From positions 3,549,249 to 3,613,248 of the forward strand of contig OZ038423.1 in NCBI GenBank assembly GCA_964036155.1: a stretch of 64,000 bases of DNA. The letters are read 5' to 3'. The notes below the pieces were generated by a model, which was not told where the DNA came from, made no database searches, and saw only the letters and a program-made list of their open reading frames with translations. Both the position numbers and the translations under genes were made by a program. This document shows positions 12,193-25,400 of this stretch, piece after piece. This DNA comes from Diploscapter coronatus (taxonomy: Eukaryota; Nematoda; Chromadorea; Rhabditida; Rhabditidae). Every line of letters begins with the position of its first letter. Position 1 is the stretch's first letter.

Positions 12193-15071
12193 TTCCGCCT
12201 GAAAACGTAGGTTTCAGCAAAAATTGAATAAATATCAATTGCATAAAAAGTGATCGGCTACACAGCGAAAACGTTCTCTGATGAAATTTCCAATAACTGC
12301 AAATTTCAGCAATGAACGTATTTTTAGAGAATACCGAATTTACGATCACCTCCATCGGTGTATGAAGAAATCGACTGGGAATATAAAAGAAGAAGCTTTC
12401 GATCTGACGCGATATATATGTTTGTTTGAAATTATGATCATTAAGGCAATGTATTCCTCGACGTTGATATTGTGCAAAATGGTTGCTAGGGTATGAGTGA
12501 ACGATTCCAAAGAAAAATACTTGCCAGTTTAAAAGTTCATAATATATCAAATTGAACAATCTATGTTTCAAAACGAATCTGGACAGAATAAATTATTCAC
12601 ATCAATAATTATGCCACAAAATGGTCATATTTCGATAAAAATAATGAAAACTCATTTTAAAGAAAATTCTGATCCAATTTAGCATAGCTGTGAATGTTGT
12701 TTAAATGCATATAAGTAGAGTAGAGTAAGCCTAAAAAGTCTTAGGAGCAAACCAATTTGATCGATTGCGTTAAACACAAGATCTTAAGAACAATAAATGT
12801 TTTGTTTTTTTTTAATAGAAAATTCAGATTATCCACCAAACTATGGACGATCATAAAGTGTGCAATCAAAGTGAGACATCGATTGAGCGATGACAGTCAT
12901 CCTCAAGTCGATCTTTTCCGGATTAGGAAGAGGCGATCCAAAGGGGGAGGAATAAGGAAGGAGGGGAAGGATGAATTGCATGAAATGGGACAAATGGACA
13001 AACGAATCAAAGACAAGAGAAGTCGGAACGAGACGAGGACTCGACGACTGACTCTCTTGAGCCTGAGGAAATTTGGGAATGATCGTGATGCAATCGATCA
13101 TACGAATAGAAATAGCTGTAGTGGGAAGAATCGATATATTTCACGAAGGAATACGGTATAGATTGATATCTAGATCTTAGGAAAAGACTATTTTCCATGA
13201 ATGAGCGATGATACAATATTATAGTAATAAGTTTCAAATAAAAATTATGTGTAAATTAACAAGTTTTTCGATGTGAAAATTTGAAACAAATTGTCGTAAA
13301 ACTATCAGGGTTGTCGGCAAAAAAGTATCACGAATGTTTATAAATACTTATCACATGAGAAAGCATGGGAAGGACAAAAGAGGTCATGATATTGCGCATG
13401 TTATACTAGATAAGAATTTAACTCTGCCGACAGCCTTGGTATAAAATGAAATGCTTTAAACGTAATGAATAATAACGATAAAATAAGCGAACACATTTCA
13501 GAAACACGAAAGCCATCTCACTGTCCAGTACAGAAAGTTCCTGGAGGCTGAATTATATAGCAAACATATTTTTGCTAAATAGTCATTGAAAGCCGCTGAA
13601 GCGCCATCGACGAACACGCATGTCAACGGCAGAGAAATACGCTTCTGGATCGGGAAAGTGACGGCAGAATCGTCGAAGATCGGGCGGTTTTTATGAATTT
13701 CCCGAGGAAAATGAAGGGGGAAGTGAAATTGCAAGTGGTTGTCGGGAAGAAACATACAGTGGACAGTCACAGTCCTGAAGGAGGGGGCGGAGTTCCATTC
13801 TGGAAGCAGGCATATTGTGACTGGATGAATAAAGTGAATCATCCACGACGGTTCTCTCCCTCTATCCTTTAACATAGCGAAAATTAGCGAATTCCCCTGG
13901 ACGAAGTTAAAGTCGGAGAAGTGGCACCAGAGACGACAAAGGCGCGAATCCTGAAGCGTCCTTAACTCGCTCCGACAAGAGCCTGTATCTCTTCGAGAAA
14001 AAAGGGAAATCTAGCGAGAGTTTACGAGATCAAAACGAAACCTTTCCGAGGCGTTGAAGTGCTTCGATAGACGCGCAAAAAGTGTGTCGTGAATCGAATC
14101 CCGGCGTCGAGTCGTTCAATTCAGATCGGCTATTATTAAACACGCCGAGGGAAAAACGGGGCATGTTGCAGCCGAAATAGACACGAACAATGAAGAAGGT
14201 GTGGATGAATAAGAGATCTTGGAAGTTCCAAGCTAAGAAAACCTTGCGAAATAGCTTGGAAAAAGTTCTTCCTATCCTTTCTCAACACTATTCTGCCGGG
14301 CTTGAATGATTCTGCTTCCATGGATGAAGTAGAAGATCACAAATACAGAAGCTACTTGAAAAGCAAGAAACTGTCGGGAAGACATAGAAATGATCAACGT
14401 CGAATTTTCTTCTAGCCACTCTAGCATTAGGTAGGAAACCGGCTGAGACGTCATCCGAATCAAAAATATATCACGAACGGAATGGATTAAGATGGAAATG
14501 CGCCAGACGCCTCGGATGTTACAAAATTAGATTAGGGCAATTTATCTGCAAAAAACGAGAAGACAGATCATGTTGTTGTAAATCCTTATTTTAGCCTGAG
14601 AATCGCAATCGTAATAGGCATCTAATCTGTTGGTGGATGCAGCTTCGGAAAAAATGCCTTGCAAATCGAAAAATTTCTCTGAAAATGCAAAATAGAAAAA
14701 TGTAACAAAAATGATCTATGCAATTTTATGGTATCTCTTACTGGATGATCTTTCTGGTCGCATGCCAATATGCTTCGTGGTTTGGCATTGAAGTCAAGCA
14801 GTCTTTTTATTGGAAATTATCCAGTTTCCTACTGTACCAAACCCATTGCATATTTTCCTTCGACTCATTACCATTGTCTTTCTCTCCTCTCCTTTATCCT
14901 CTAATACCCCTACAGTCCTTTATCTATCTCTATCCCCTCTGCACTCGTGATTGTCAATCTCTCTGGCTCAGATCCAGGACTATCTCAACAGATGCTCGAT
15001 TATTGATTGAGGACGGTTATTATCCAAGAAGCAATGATATTTGCTACATTTACCTAATTGCATAATCTAAA
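12193..15071. other. Intergenic region between divergent genes
   Basis: Spacer between the 5' ends of the hedgehog-related gene (minus) and the ced-8-like gene (plus), so it holds both promoters. It includes a locally GC-richer block at 13600-14120 with overlapping open frames on both strands (for example 13498-13875 minus). None shows domain resemblance or splice-consistent neighbours, and I do not annotate them. Confidence 0.4.
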
Positions 15072-18000
15072 ATGACGTTAACTTTGAAATGCTTCCCAGC
15101 GCTGGATGAACTCGAAGAGACAGGTTAGAAAGATTTCATCTTAGCACTAAAAATCAACACGCTTATTTTTAAATTTATCGGATTTTAAATCGAGAAATAT
15201 AACTATAATATAACGTATGCCTAAAAATACTGCTTATTTTTATATTGGTACAAATCGAGATCTAAATATCCTTGATTATGTCTCTATGTTTCAAAATAAT
15301 AAGTGTTTTGAAGGACCGAATTTGATGCAGTCGTATTGCAGAGAAATTGCTAACTATAACCTATCTCAAATAATTTTAGACTTCGGCTCGAAGGAGGAAG
15401 ATAAGACGGAATGTGACGAGCTACCGAGATCGCTCGAAGTCGAGAACATCGACATTTTCTTTGCGATCTTCAGCATCGTTTCTTACGTTCTCGATTTTAT
15501 CACTGATATCGCTTTAGCAATCAGTCTCATAATCAGCGGAAACGTAAGTTTCAACATTTTCCTATCCGAAATTTAATTTATTGTTAAGTAGTTAGTTCTC
15601 GTATTCCTTTAGATTATCTAATAATTTTAAATATTCTATAGAGCAAGCTATAAATGTTTTTGTGCATACTTTATCTTCAGTTTCAGAACCCCCAAGGTGC
15701 TCTGATTCTGTTCTTCGCAATTGTCCCTCAATGCATTATCAACGTGATTTCGTTGCATTGGATTTACGAAGATGGCGATAAAGTGGATGTTGGATTACAG
15801 AGGAGGATAAATGCCCAGGGTTCAAGGTATTAAAACTGAGATAGATTCGTTAAATGTAAGTTTCAGAAAGAAGTCAAATAGGTGCCCATGCGCAGCATTT
15901 CCGAATGAAGGAGTCATCTCGACAATATTTCGATTCTTCTTTCAGGTATGTTTCTTATGGGATTTAATCAGCTTCCACTCAAAATTAACGTTATTCTTTC
16001 GTGGGTTAGCGTTGAAATTTTTGAAACATATTCATAATTCCTAAGATTACATAAATAGGGTCCCTTCTATAATTCACCGACTGGTCACCATTACTAAAAT
16101 TTACCGGCTAATTTTATTTTCTCTACACTCCCTACCAAAAAATCCGATGAATTTCAGTAGGAGTCCATGAACACACATTATTTGGAAAAGTTTTTCTTAA
16201 ATTTCTTTATGAAAACACTCATTTTTTAAACCATTAAAATTGTTTTATAGGAATCATTAGAAGTTATCTTTTGACGCATAAAATGCTTGCATCTTTCAGG
16301 CAGGGCCTCTGTGGTGGTACACGAAATACATTCGGAATGCATTGCTGGTGCGTAGCGCGAAGGATGCAAAGAGCCGCAAGGCGCATTTCATTCGGATGGT
16401 TGAGGCTGAACGAGATGCAGCCATGTTACGGTAAATAAAGAAGGAATTGAAATATAGCAAACATCATTTCAGATTTCTGGAAGCCATGCTCGAATCGCTA
16501 CCACAATTACTAATCCAACTCACATTATTCTCATACGATATCTGGGATAAATGGAGCACGAGAGAATTTCGAGGTATTTAAAATTAAAAAAATTAAAAAA
16601 TAGAGAAAATGAATTGTTTCATGGAAAATCGTATCCAAAACCGATATAATTCACTTTGTTGTTTCGAAAAATAGAAACCCAGAATATTTCCTTTTTTCCT
16701 GTGAACTATTCATTCTTAATTTTTTTCTTTATAGATAGCAATATTCTAATATCAAAAAAAAAAAGTTCAATCTTAGCGAACTACTCTTTCCTGATCTCCT
16801 CGTCAGTTTCCTTGCTCTCGATCAGTTGGTCGTTCGCGGCCCAGCATCGGAGCAGTCGAATGGCGAATCCCAACAAAATCAACGTCCATCCGATTGAAAT
16901 GCTGCTCATTGTGAGTTAACTCAGCCGAGAAACTGTCGGTCGGCATGCATTTCCTGAGGTAGCCATTGGAATCGAAAGATGCCGACAGGAAGTTTTCTGC
17001 TGAGAAAGAAAAGAATCTATGCTTTGCAAACTCAATAGAAAAATACCGATTTTACCGTCAAACATTACTTCATGTGGCTTCACAAATTTATCAATGCTAT
17101 CATTGGAACATATTTATCGAATCTTCAAACGATACCAAATCAGTCCTTCATTCATGAAACACGTGTACTAGGAGAATACAATTCAATTCAAACACTGCTA
17201 TTGATGAGTTTCAGGTAATTTGGAGATTCTTCACTGTATTATCCCGCACAATTCTGCTGATTCTTGGATTCATGTATTTCCGACTGTATTTTTTCATTTT
17301 CGTCGTGATTCACGTGCTCATTTCTGCCTACCACATTGTCTCGATGCAGGTAAAATCGAAGATTCCGATATGAAATTTGTGAATCCGAATTCTCTTCATA
17401 TTTTCCATTTCAAAACATGGATCAAGATTTTCAAATACCTCATATACCTTTCGAGTTCAAAAATCTATCCATAAAGCGAATCTAAGTTGAGTAGTGTCAT
17501 TCGCTTACGTGCTATTTCGCGCAAATCTCCTTGCATCTCTCATCTAGAACCATAAATCGCGATTCTACACAACTTTGAATCGTTTGAGATCGAAAGGTCG
17601 TCATATCTTCTTTGAACCGTGGGCGAAAGTCTTGATTCATCTGTCTTTAGTGGTCGCACTTTGGACCGGGCTTGCAATCGGTCAAGTATTCGCTCGTCTG
17701 CCTCACCGCAGTCATTCACCTATTTTTTCCGTTCAACCTTTCGGACGGAGGCACCTTCCATCGCTATTTCACCGCTTACAGCATCGAATTCCTAGAGGGA
17801 GGAGTAGGTTCAAAGTTCAGTTTTTATTTTATCCTGCGAAAAATTTCAGCTAATCTTCTTTGCGATTCTGAGAAACTACACATTCACATTTCCATTCAAA
17901 GTTGAATATGTTTCAATATCTTCTGGGGCATTTTTGATAGGTACCAATTATTGCATTCGAAAAGAAGTCACGGAGAAATTCTAGGAATCTTCCTGATGAT

Positions 18001-18154
18001 ATTTTATTATGTGAAAGTTCATCCGAATAGGCGCAGAGCTCAACGAGCTATGGTGAAGGAACAAAATAATGACGAGGATCCGAAGCAATTGGAAGGTGGA
18101 AGAGAAAATGTTGCTATAGACAATGAACCAGCTACGAAATCAACTGCTAATTAA
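15072..18154 (+). CDS. ced-8: XK-related phospholipid scramblase, CED-8-like
   Basis: Eleven exons close in phase to 451 aa: 15072-15123, 15380-15543, 15681-15826, 15867-15945, 16300-16430, 16473-16573, 16777-16910, 17215-17349, 17651-17803, 17850-17940 and 17985-18154. The length is close to that of C. elegans CED-8. Family signatures are FFAIFSIVSYVLDFITDIAL (first membrane helix), GPLWWYTKYIRNAL, RFLEAMLESLPQLLIQL (XK hallmark) and GIFLMIFYYVKVHP near the end, with about eight to ten membrane segments. XK-family proteins expose phosphatidylserine in dying cells after caspase cleavage. The N-terminus has EETD at residues 15-18, a candidate CED-3-type site placed much as in CED-8, with the Asp codon split by intron 1. 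The last intron (17941-17984) is 44 nt. AATAAA lies at about 18235. The orthology rests on recognition of the family, not on alignment. Confidence 0.88.
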
Positions 18155-18369
18155 ACAATAAAATGCATCCTGCAATACCTCGAAACATACCGCATTCGCT
18201 ACTATTTCAACAATCTCATAAAAACTCGGATTCGAAATAAATGATTCATAAGACATTCATTGGGTTGAATTGAATTGAATAGGTTTCTAAATGCTTCTCA
18301 GGAAGATAGGTTTTCTCGTCAAGTTAAAGTTGGGCGATTGAATATTTCCTAGGTTTATTGCAAGCATGC

Positions 18370-20167
18370 TTAGAGCACCGGATCTTCAACGACTTTCAGT
18401 TGGAACATTGGAACGCCGAGCTCCTTGGCAAGATTTTGCTGAATTGAAAATTTCTTCAGTTAGTTTTTGTTTGGTGCGATAACTTGAACTTCCATTTCTG
18501 AATCTCCAATGAAATTGGATCATCAAAAATTCAACACTAATAATGGATAATCAAATCAAACAGAAATGTTGCAAAGTTCAAAGTCAATGCGAAAATGCAA
18601 AAAAAAACAACTTACCAAATGAGCGAGCTGACTCTTCTTGTAGACGATGCCATCCATTTCGTCACACATGTTCATGTGGGCTCGTTCTGGATCGCCTGGC
18701 GCTTGGACTGGGTGAGATTGGTCGAGAGGCTCGAGTTGCCGATGGTCATCGAGGAAGACCTGCAGGCGTTCAGAGAATCCGGGCGCGAAGCACTCCGGAT
18801 CGATTGCCACGAAGCACTGTCCGAGATCGGCGTTCTTCTCGTTCGTCTGCCATTGCCGGATATGCTTACCGAACGCAGATCCGCCGAGGATTCCGCAGAA
18901 CATTTCGACCATCATACAGAGGCCAGTGCCTTTGTAGCCCCCTGGATAATATTCATGATAATAAGCTCTAAATAGCATGTAACGTGATTTTACCTGTGAT
19001 CTCAGATCCTCCAAGCGGCTGAAGACCTCCACCTTTGAGAACGACCTTCGGATCAAGCGTTTCTCGTCCATTCTTGTCCACACCCCACGAAGGAGGAATC
19101 TTCTTACCACCACGCTTATCGACGACTTCGACCTAGAAGTAATCGAAGCGAATAACGCATAAGCGAGGAATTGCCTGCCTTTCCATAAGCCACAGTTGTC
19201 GATGCCATATCCAAGAAGAAGGAATCGCCGTTCAGAGCTGGAGCAGCGGCACAAATCGGATTGGATCCAAGCGACTTCTCAGCAGAATTCGCTGGGAAGA
19301 CACATGGCGAGGTGTTGGTGAAAGCCATGCCCTAAAAGTATTTGCTCTTTGAAATGATGAAATTCAAACGGAAAATGATTTGGGAAAAGACACGTCTTAG
19401 CACTCGATGCAACTATAAAGTTGGTAGCTGATGCCTCAAAATTTCCGATAGCTCGTCTTTCTTTTCAAAGCCGTTATTTTAAAACTCACGATCATCCCCT
19501 GGTTCACAGCCATCTCAGCGTACCATCCAGCGATACCGAAGTGGTTCGAGTTCTTCGTGACCACCCATCCGATTCCATGCTCCTTCGCCTTGCTGATAGC
19601 CAATTTCATGCAGTAGTTTCCGACGACCGGTCCAAGCAGATTGTTCCCATCCACCCAGGCTGTTGCACCCTTTTCTTTGATAATGAATGGGTCGCCTGAA
19701 AAGTCACACATGCTCAACGTCCCGTTCAAAATAACACGACCTTTGACGTCGGTGCCCCCAGTTTTGACATCGTTGGCGTAAATGTGCAGTCGATTGAGAC
19801 CATGAGAATAGTGGCCTCTAAAATCATCAGAATGATGCAATTCGACGGGGTATTTCACAACCTGTAATCAGAACAGATCAAAATGTCAGCAAGCTGTTGA
19901 GCATGTTCCGGACCGCATCCAGCTTTCTCTAGACAGTCCAGGACGAAGAGGCGAATCTGGAAGTGAAGAAGTTTACTATGCTAAATCGTTTTACAAATGT
20001 ATACAATGTTCCAAAAACTGAGAATTTACCAAAGACAAATATTTTGTTTTTTTATTTTTTTCTCTTTGGAACATTATACTCTCAGCAAACAAAATATTCA
20101 TAGAGCTTACCGATTTCTTTGAAGCCACAACTTCTTCGTTCTTATTGAAGGCCTTCTGGATTGTCAT
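18370..20167 (-). CDS. Malate/L-lactate dehydrogenase family oxidoreductase (LdhMdh2 type)
   Basis: Eight exons close exactly to 373 aa: 20111-20167, 19862-19956, 19741-19817, 19490-19695, 19179-19331, 18994-19132, 18616-18941 and 18370-18438. Family motifs are SDYRGHYSHGLNRL, KEKGATAWVDGNNLLGP, KNSNHFGIAGWYAEMA, NPICAAAPAL and GYKGTGLCMMVEMFCGILGG. This NAD(P)-dependent 2-hydroxyacid dehydrogenase family is unrelated in fold to classical malate dehydrogenase; the His of SNHFG is the expected catalytic region. The substrate cannot be told from sequence. It is probably cytosolic, since no targeting peptide is seen. Intron 19133-19178 uses a GC donor (AAG/GCAGGC). The 45-nt intron 19696-19740 has no stop and is a multiple of three, so its retention would add 15 residues. 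The gene is convergent with the ced-8-like gene, 215 bp apart. Confidence 0.92.
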
Positions 20168-21915
20168 GGCGAGATAGAGGCCAAACTGTCAGAATTTCAA
20201 AGATGCGATGACTAGGAGAAAGGCCACTTCGGACTAATTCGAAACTCGGAATTCCCCAGAAAGTCAACAGAAAAAGTGAATCTAAAAACGATTATCGGAC
20301 GAGTTGTCGCAATGATAAGTAATTTCAAATCGAAGAGGTGAAATTGGGGCTGAAAATGCAGAGAACGAAAAGGACGACTGATGAAAATGAATGGATGTCA
20401 ATTCGAGCAGGCAATTGGAGAGAAACAATGCGAAAATGAATAAGATGATTGAAACTGTCTTCCGTCATTATTTCTCAAAATAGGGTGATAGAATCAACAA
20501 CCAGTAGATGCAATTCAAGTAAAACACCTAGATACGCAGTACCACAAATTGTTTTGAAACTTGAGATCATTTTCGATTGTCAGTGCAGAACTTGCAAATG
20601 CAAAATTTGGATTGCATAGTATTGGAAAACATGATTTCATCGTTATCTATGCAAGTCCACAAGTATTTTTTATCACGTTTCATCAAAGTTTTCAAATAAA
20701 CCAATTAGCAGCAACATTTTAGCCTTTAGAAATTTGGGAGAAACTGGCTGGATGGACCAAAATAGACGTATCAAAGGACGCGCGGACGATGATCGTATGA
20801 TGAAAAGACCGAATGGTGTAGCAAAGCGAGTGGTGATGGGGGTGATCAATCTATCAGTTCATCAGTCCGCCAACACCGCAAGCCATTAGTAGTTTAAGGG
20901 AATAGGGACAATTGATTTCACAGTATTTATTAGAGCTTCAAACTTAACTAATTGAACCTTTAGAAATGAAGAGTAAAAAATAAAAAATAAAGAGCAAATC
21001 AGGTGAATTGTGCCGAGCAGCAGCAAGGAAGGCTGCCTTTATTTCGAGGCAGAAAGATTGAAGGAAGGAGGAAAGAGAGACATTTTCTTGCATCGGGGAT
21101 AGATTCAATCGGAAACATTGAAAAATTGTGATTTTCCTACGAACTACAAAAAGTAAAGGCCGCAGTTCGCGGCAAATGACTTTTTGCGAAATAATGACAA
21201 ACGGAAATAGAAATACCTGTAGCACCTACTGAAATCGGTGTATTCATTTCAAGATAGGAATTTTGAAAAGTAAAGACGAAAATAGCTTCTTGACATCGAT
21301 GCAGAGTACAAACTACAAAATTGCCTATTTGGAAAATTCGTGAAAGTAATTACTGAACGAAATGATGAATAATGAAGATGACAACAGGCAAAATTGCTTC
21401 GAATTGTGACCAATCAATGAGAAATCTGATATTGATCAGAAAAAAATTAGGAGTTGAGTGAATGAAAACTACTTGTTTATTTGATAACTCTTTGCAGGCG
21501 CGAACTTTCGCACCGTGGATATAAACACAAGAAAATTCACGCATTTTTGCGAAGAAATTCGTATGACAGATCGCAACTTCAAGATGGGATGTGGAAGGAT
21601 TCAGACGTCGGATGGTAAATGATATTCACGCTTCACAATCCATCTGAATGCAAGAATCGATCCGAAAAATTCAGCCTAGTAACTACCAAAACTCCAATCC
21701 AATAATTCCTGCTCATACTGAAGCCATAATCGGAAAGGATAGTGATAAAGAAAATGGGATCATTCAAGTCAATTGAACAAATTTTAGTTTGAAGACTGCT
21801 TGTATTACAGAGGGCGAGACTTTATCAAAATAATGTAGTTATTCCCATATTCTTACACAATTTCTCCTTCGTAGTATATACAATTCAAAATCCAGCTTTA
21901 TGCTGTTGTTATTGT

Positions 21916-21986
21916 AAAATTTACCGTAAAATCTAAAATAAAAGTCCATGGATTTCTATTCGAGATTTTACGGTAATTTCGAATTT
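21916..21986. repeat. Inverted-repeat element
   Basis: Arms AAATTTACCGTAAAATCT and AGATTTTACGGTAATTT face each other around a loop of about 28 nt. This is the form of short palindromic repeats common in nematode genomes. Confidence 0.55.
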
Positions 21987-22376
21987 TGCTTAAATGGGTT
22001 TATATTACAAAAAAATAACATTTAGCTGATTAAAATCGTTATTTGTATGTTTACCACATAAACAGCTACCAATTGATGATTTTGTATTTGTTTGGATAGT
22101 TTGGCATATTTTTCAAATATACTTTTAGCCTAAATTATTCCCCATCAACAACATTTGATGATTATCTTCTACTCACGGTTTTTCGTTTATCTGCGTAGTT
22201 TTTATCGATGAAATTATGTAAGTTGCTGAGCACTTCAAGCAATTCATTGACAAGCTTTTGCATCTGAATGCCATTTTTACTCTAGTTATTTCGATTATTT
22301 CAGGATCTTACATCTTTTTCAGATTTCTGGTAGATAAATTTTTTGAAAACCTCAAAATATATGTTATACTCAGCAG

Positions 22377-22473
22377 CAGGGCCGGGCGGAATTTGAAATT
22401 TTGCTTTTCGGAATTCGGAAAGCGGAATTCGGAACGCCAAAACCCTCGGAATTCGGAATTCCGCCCGGCCCTG
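22377..22473. mobile_element. 97-bp palindromic MITE-like element
   Basis: Begins CAGGGCCGGGCGGAATT and ends AATTCCGCCCGGCCCTG, a perfect 17-bp terminal inverted repeat. The interior carries three copies of GGAATTCGG. It is GC-rich against an AT-rich background. No clear target-site duplication was seen, and no transposase is encoded, so any movement would depend on another element. Confidence 0.7.
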
Positions 22474-25400
22474 TAACCAACATTGAGAGGAATTCTGAAA
22501 ATTTTGTGACATGCTGTACAAAATATTTTGAATAGTTGTATTTATCTTCCGAATATACTATTTTTGCATCATAAATCCATTTACTTTACAAAAAATAATT
22601 TTCCGAGAAAAATAAGCTTATAACCATTTCAACATACACTCGCAGAAATTATTTTGCAATTAGAAATGCGTTTTGAGTGGTTCGACTTCATATCATTCAA
22701 CATAATTATAACATTAAAAGTTTCCTAAAAAGTAACGGTTCCTGAATTCGACGTGTCGGATGTCAATTACAATAATCATTTTGCTAATTGACATAGTGCG
22801 TGATTGGGTGGGTCAAACCTGCCCCATTCTGATGCATTGCATTCAGTCATTCGACAATCAGCAATCTTCATTCATGTTCTCATTCAAATGCACTGCCCCA
22901 TCACGACCATACCGCTATATTCTCTAATTGCTGTTACATTGATTGATTATCAGTGAAGTATCACGCTTCTGCTATATTATTTCATCGATTCATTGATCAA
23001 TATCTTCTGATTCATCATACTTTTGCAACTAATTTCTAAAGAAATAACCCTAATTTTGATAATCTAAAATATTCATTGACCTCTAGAATAATTTTGAATC
23101 GATATTACTTGCTAACAATGGTAAAATATTGATCTATCGAGATTACTACGTCAAGCCTAATTTGCGCCTACAAGTTTTTGCTAACGTTTTAATCGATTAT
23201 TTTGCATGATAATCCCCTTGCAATTAGAGTTGATTGTCTTATCGGTGTCGACTCAGGGGTTTGTCATTTTTCGGTTATGTGAGTTCGCATTTTCACTGGC
23301 ATTTTTATCAGACTTTCTCTTTCAACAGAACCATAAAAGACCCTAAAGCAAAGAGCATCGGGAACTTTAACGACAAAGGCGGCCCGGAACGGCAGTTTTA
23401 TTCGATATTCACGTCGATTCTAAAATCGATCTTCAATTTTGTTCTCCAATTTCTATTCAGTGGAGAATAATTGGCTGATTTCTCTGAAAATAGAGAAATC
23501 AATATTGTTCCTGGTAGTTTCTATATTTCCTAGAAATGTCTGGAAAAATGGATAACTTGCTCTCGATTTGTTATATTTCGGTAAGTCGTATCATTTTTTA
23601 AAATTTCATCTGAAAAATCTTTTGATGTTTTAAGATTTTTCTCCTGTAATTGTTTCAGTAAGAAATTCCTTGATGTTTCGAAAGATGTAGATTTGAAAAA
23701 GCGCGGGAGTTTTGCATTCAGCATCCCTCTTTCTGAGCGTCTTTTGCATTTTCTGCCAAAACTTTCCCTTTTTCTTTTCCTCTCATCATCTTACAACGGA
23801 ATCAGATGATCTCTCTGCTTTCTCCAAGTGCTTTCTTCCTATTCACTCTCAAAAATGAGCTGTTCGATTGTGAAATATCTCCGATTCTTTAGTGATTTTT
23901 TGATTCACTGAGCCTAGGGATGACAAGATAATGGAGTATTCTGATGAATTGATGGATTAGGTTATCATTCTTCGTAGGAATGTTTTTTCTTCAGTCCCTC
24001 TTTTTGATATCGGAAAAATGTCGCAACTAATATTTGTATTGGAAGATCAATCTTTACTTTTTTAAAGCTAATATTATGACAACCCATCATGTGAAGATCC
24101 TAAATAGTAGAACATTGTAGAAATTCTCCAACTTTACTCTTTCCTGGACATGTACTTTTGTTTCAAATGCTTATAATATTGCTAACGTTTTGTGCAAATT
24201 TCAATATGTAATGTCCACTTAGTTTTTGAAACTCACATGTTCATCTCAAGTTTCAAACCTTTTTCATGCTATTCTGCTAGAGGTTCTAGCTTTTGTATCC
24301 ATTCTGCCTGATTTTGTTTTAGACTTTTGAACATTTGAAGCTAACAATCGCAAATTACTATATCAGTTGTTTCTAAAATGTTCTCACAAACCATTCTCCG
24401 AAGATCCAATTTGCACAAATTATTGCGATAATTTGATTCGATTTTCCCTTATCTAATTCTTTTTTTTCTGAATATCAATTAGTTTTTGTCAGGTTGGTTC
24501 TGTGTAATCATGTGCGAGTTGTGTATTTAGGCCGAGATCGTAAATTAACAAGTGGCTGATTTGAGAACGAAAAAAATCGACAGAAATGGAAAACAGAAAA
24601 AGTCATAAAATCGTGAGAAAGAGACTTTTTTAATGTATTTTTCTCGAAGATTTATATTCTTGCATTTCATTGCATGTTGAGAGTCAGCTAACATCGCGGT
24701 ATCCCTTTGATTCTGTAACTTTATCAGTCTGATTGGATTTTTCTGACATTTACTATGCGATTAATGATTTCAATTGCCAATGTCATCAATCAAAAATTTG
24801 ATATCATGCGATTTTTGTGCAATTGACGAGAAAAGAACAGTCATGTTAGATGAAAGGTTGTGTTTGATTTTGCAGAACAATAAAAAATTGAACTTCATCA
24901 TAGATCCTATCACTTCTTTCAAATTCATCTATCACTATCGTTTAATTTTAGTACCCATTATTGAATAGAAAACAAAGTTATATAGAAATTTTAGTTTAGT
25001 TCATGCGCTTCCCACGTTACTTTGCGACTATCTATTCACAGATCTCTTTTGAAGGGGAACGGTTGGCTTTGTGTTAGGTGAAAATAAAACCGAAGAATGA
25101 GAAAGGAATCAATTTTCTAACGGTTTTTGTTGGGTGTGAAACGCAAACAAATACGCAGGGTTCGATTCATTTCGCGATGATGCAATTGTTCTGTCAATTC
25201 ATTTTTCTTTCTCTCTTCCTTTCCCTTCTCTATTCATTTCACATTTCTTTACCCAACTAATCGCTTCGACCCTATTCATTTTATTTTTATTGCTCAGATT
25301 TAACTTCAATTTTTACCTTCTAAGGAAGAAAATTTCACATGAAGCTGAGATTTGTTCTAGTGATTTTGTGAAATATTCGGTGATCGAAATTGCGAATTTC

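Noticed and set aside
12059..12571. 170-codon minus-strand open frame
   Set aside because: It overlaps the signal-peptide exon of the hedgehog-related gene in another frame. The frame starting MLHLHW continues in phase into Wart-type exons, this one does not.
13498..13875. 125-codon minus frame and an overlapping plus frame (MNFPRKMKGEVKLQVV)
   Set aside because: No domain, no linked exons; local GC content is enough to explain open frames.
17575..17700. Alternative frame with EPWAKVLIHLSLVVALWTG in the ced-8-like gene
   Set aside because: It looks hydrophobic but ends out of frame with the conserved segment; the acceptor at 17650 gives the family-like sequence in phase.
18556..19254. 232-codon minus-strand open frame
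   Set aside because: It merges dehydrogenase exons with introns; part is out of frame with the family motifs.
25150..25180. GGTTCGATTC as a tRNA B box
   Set aside because: No A box or cloverleaf stems at the right distance.
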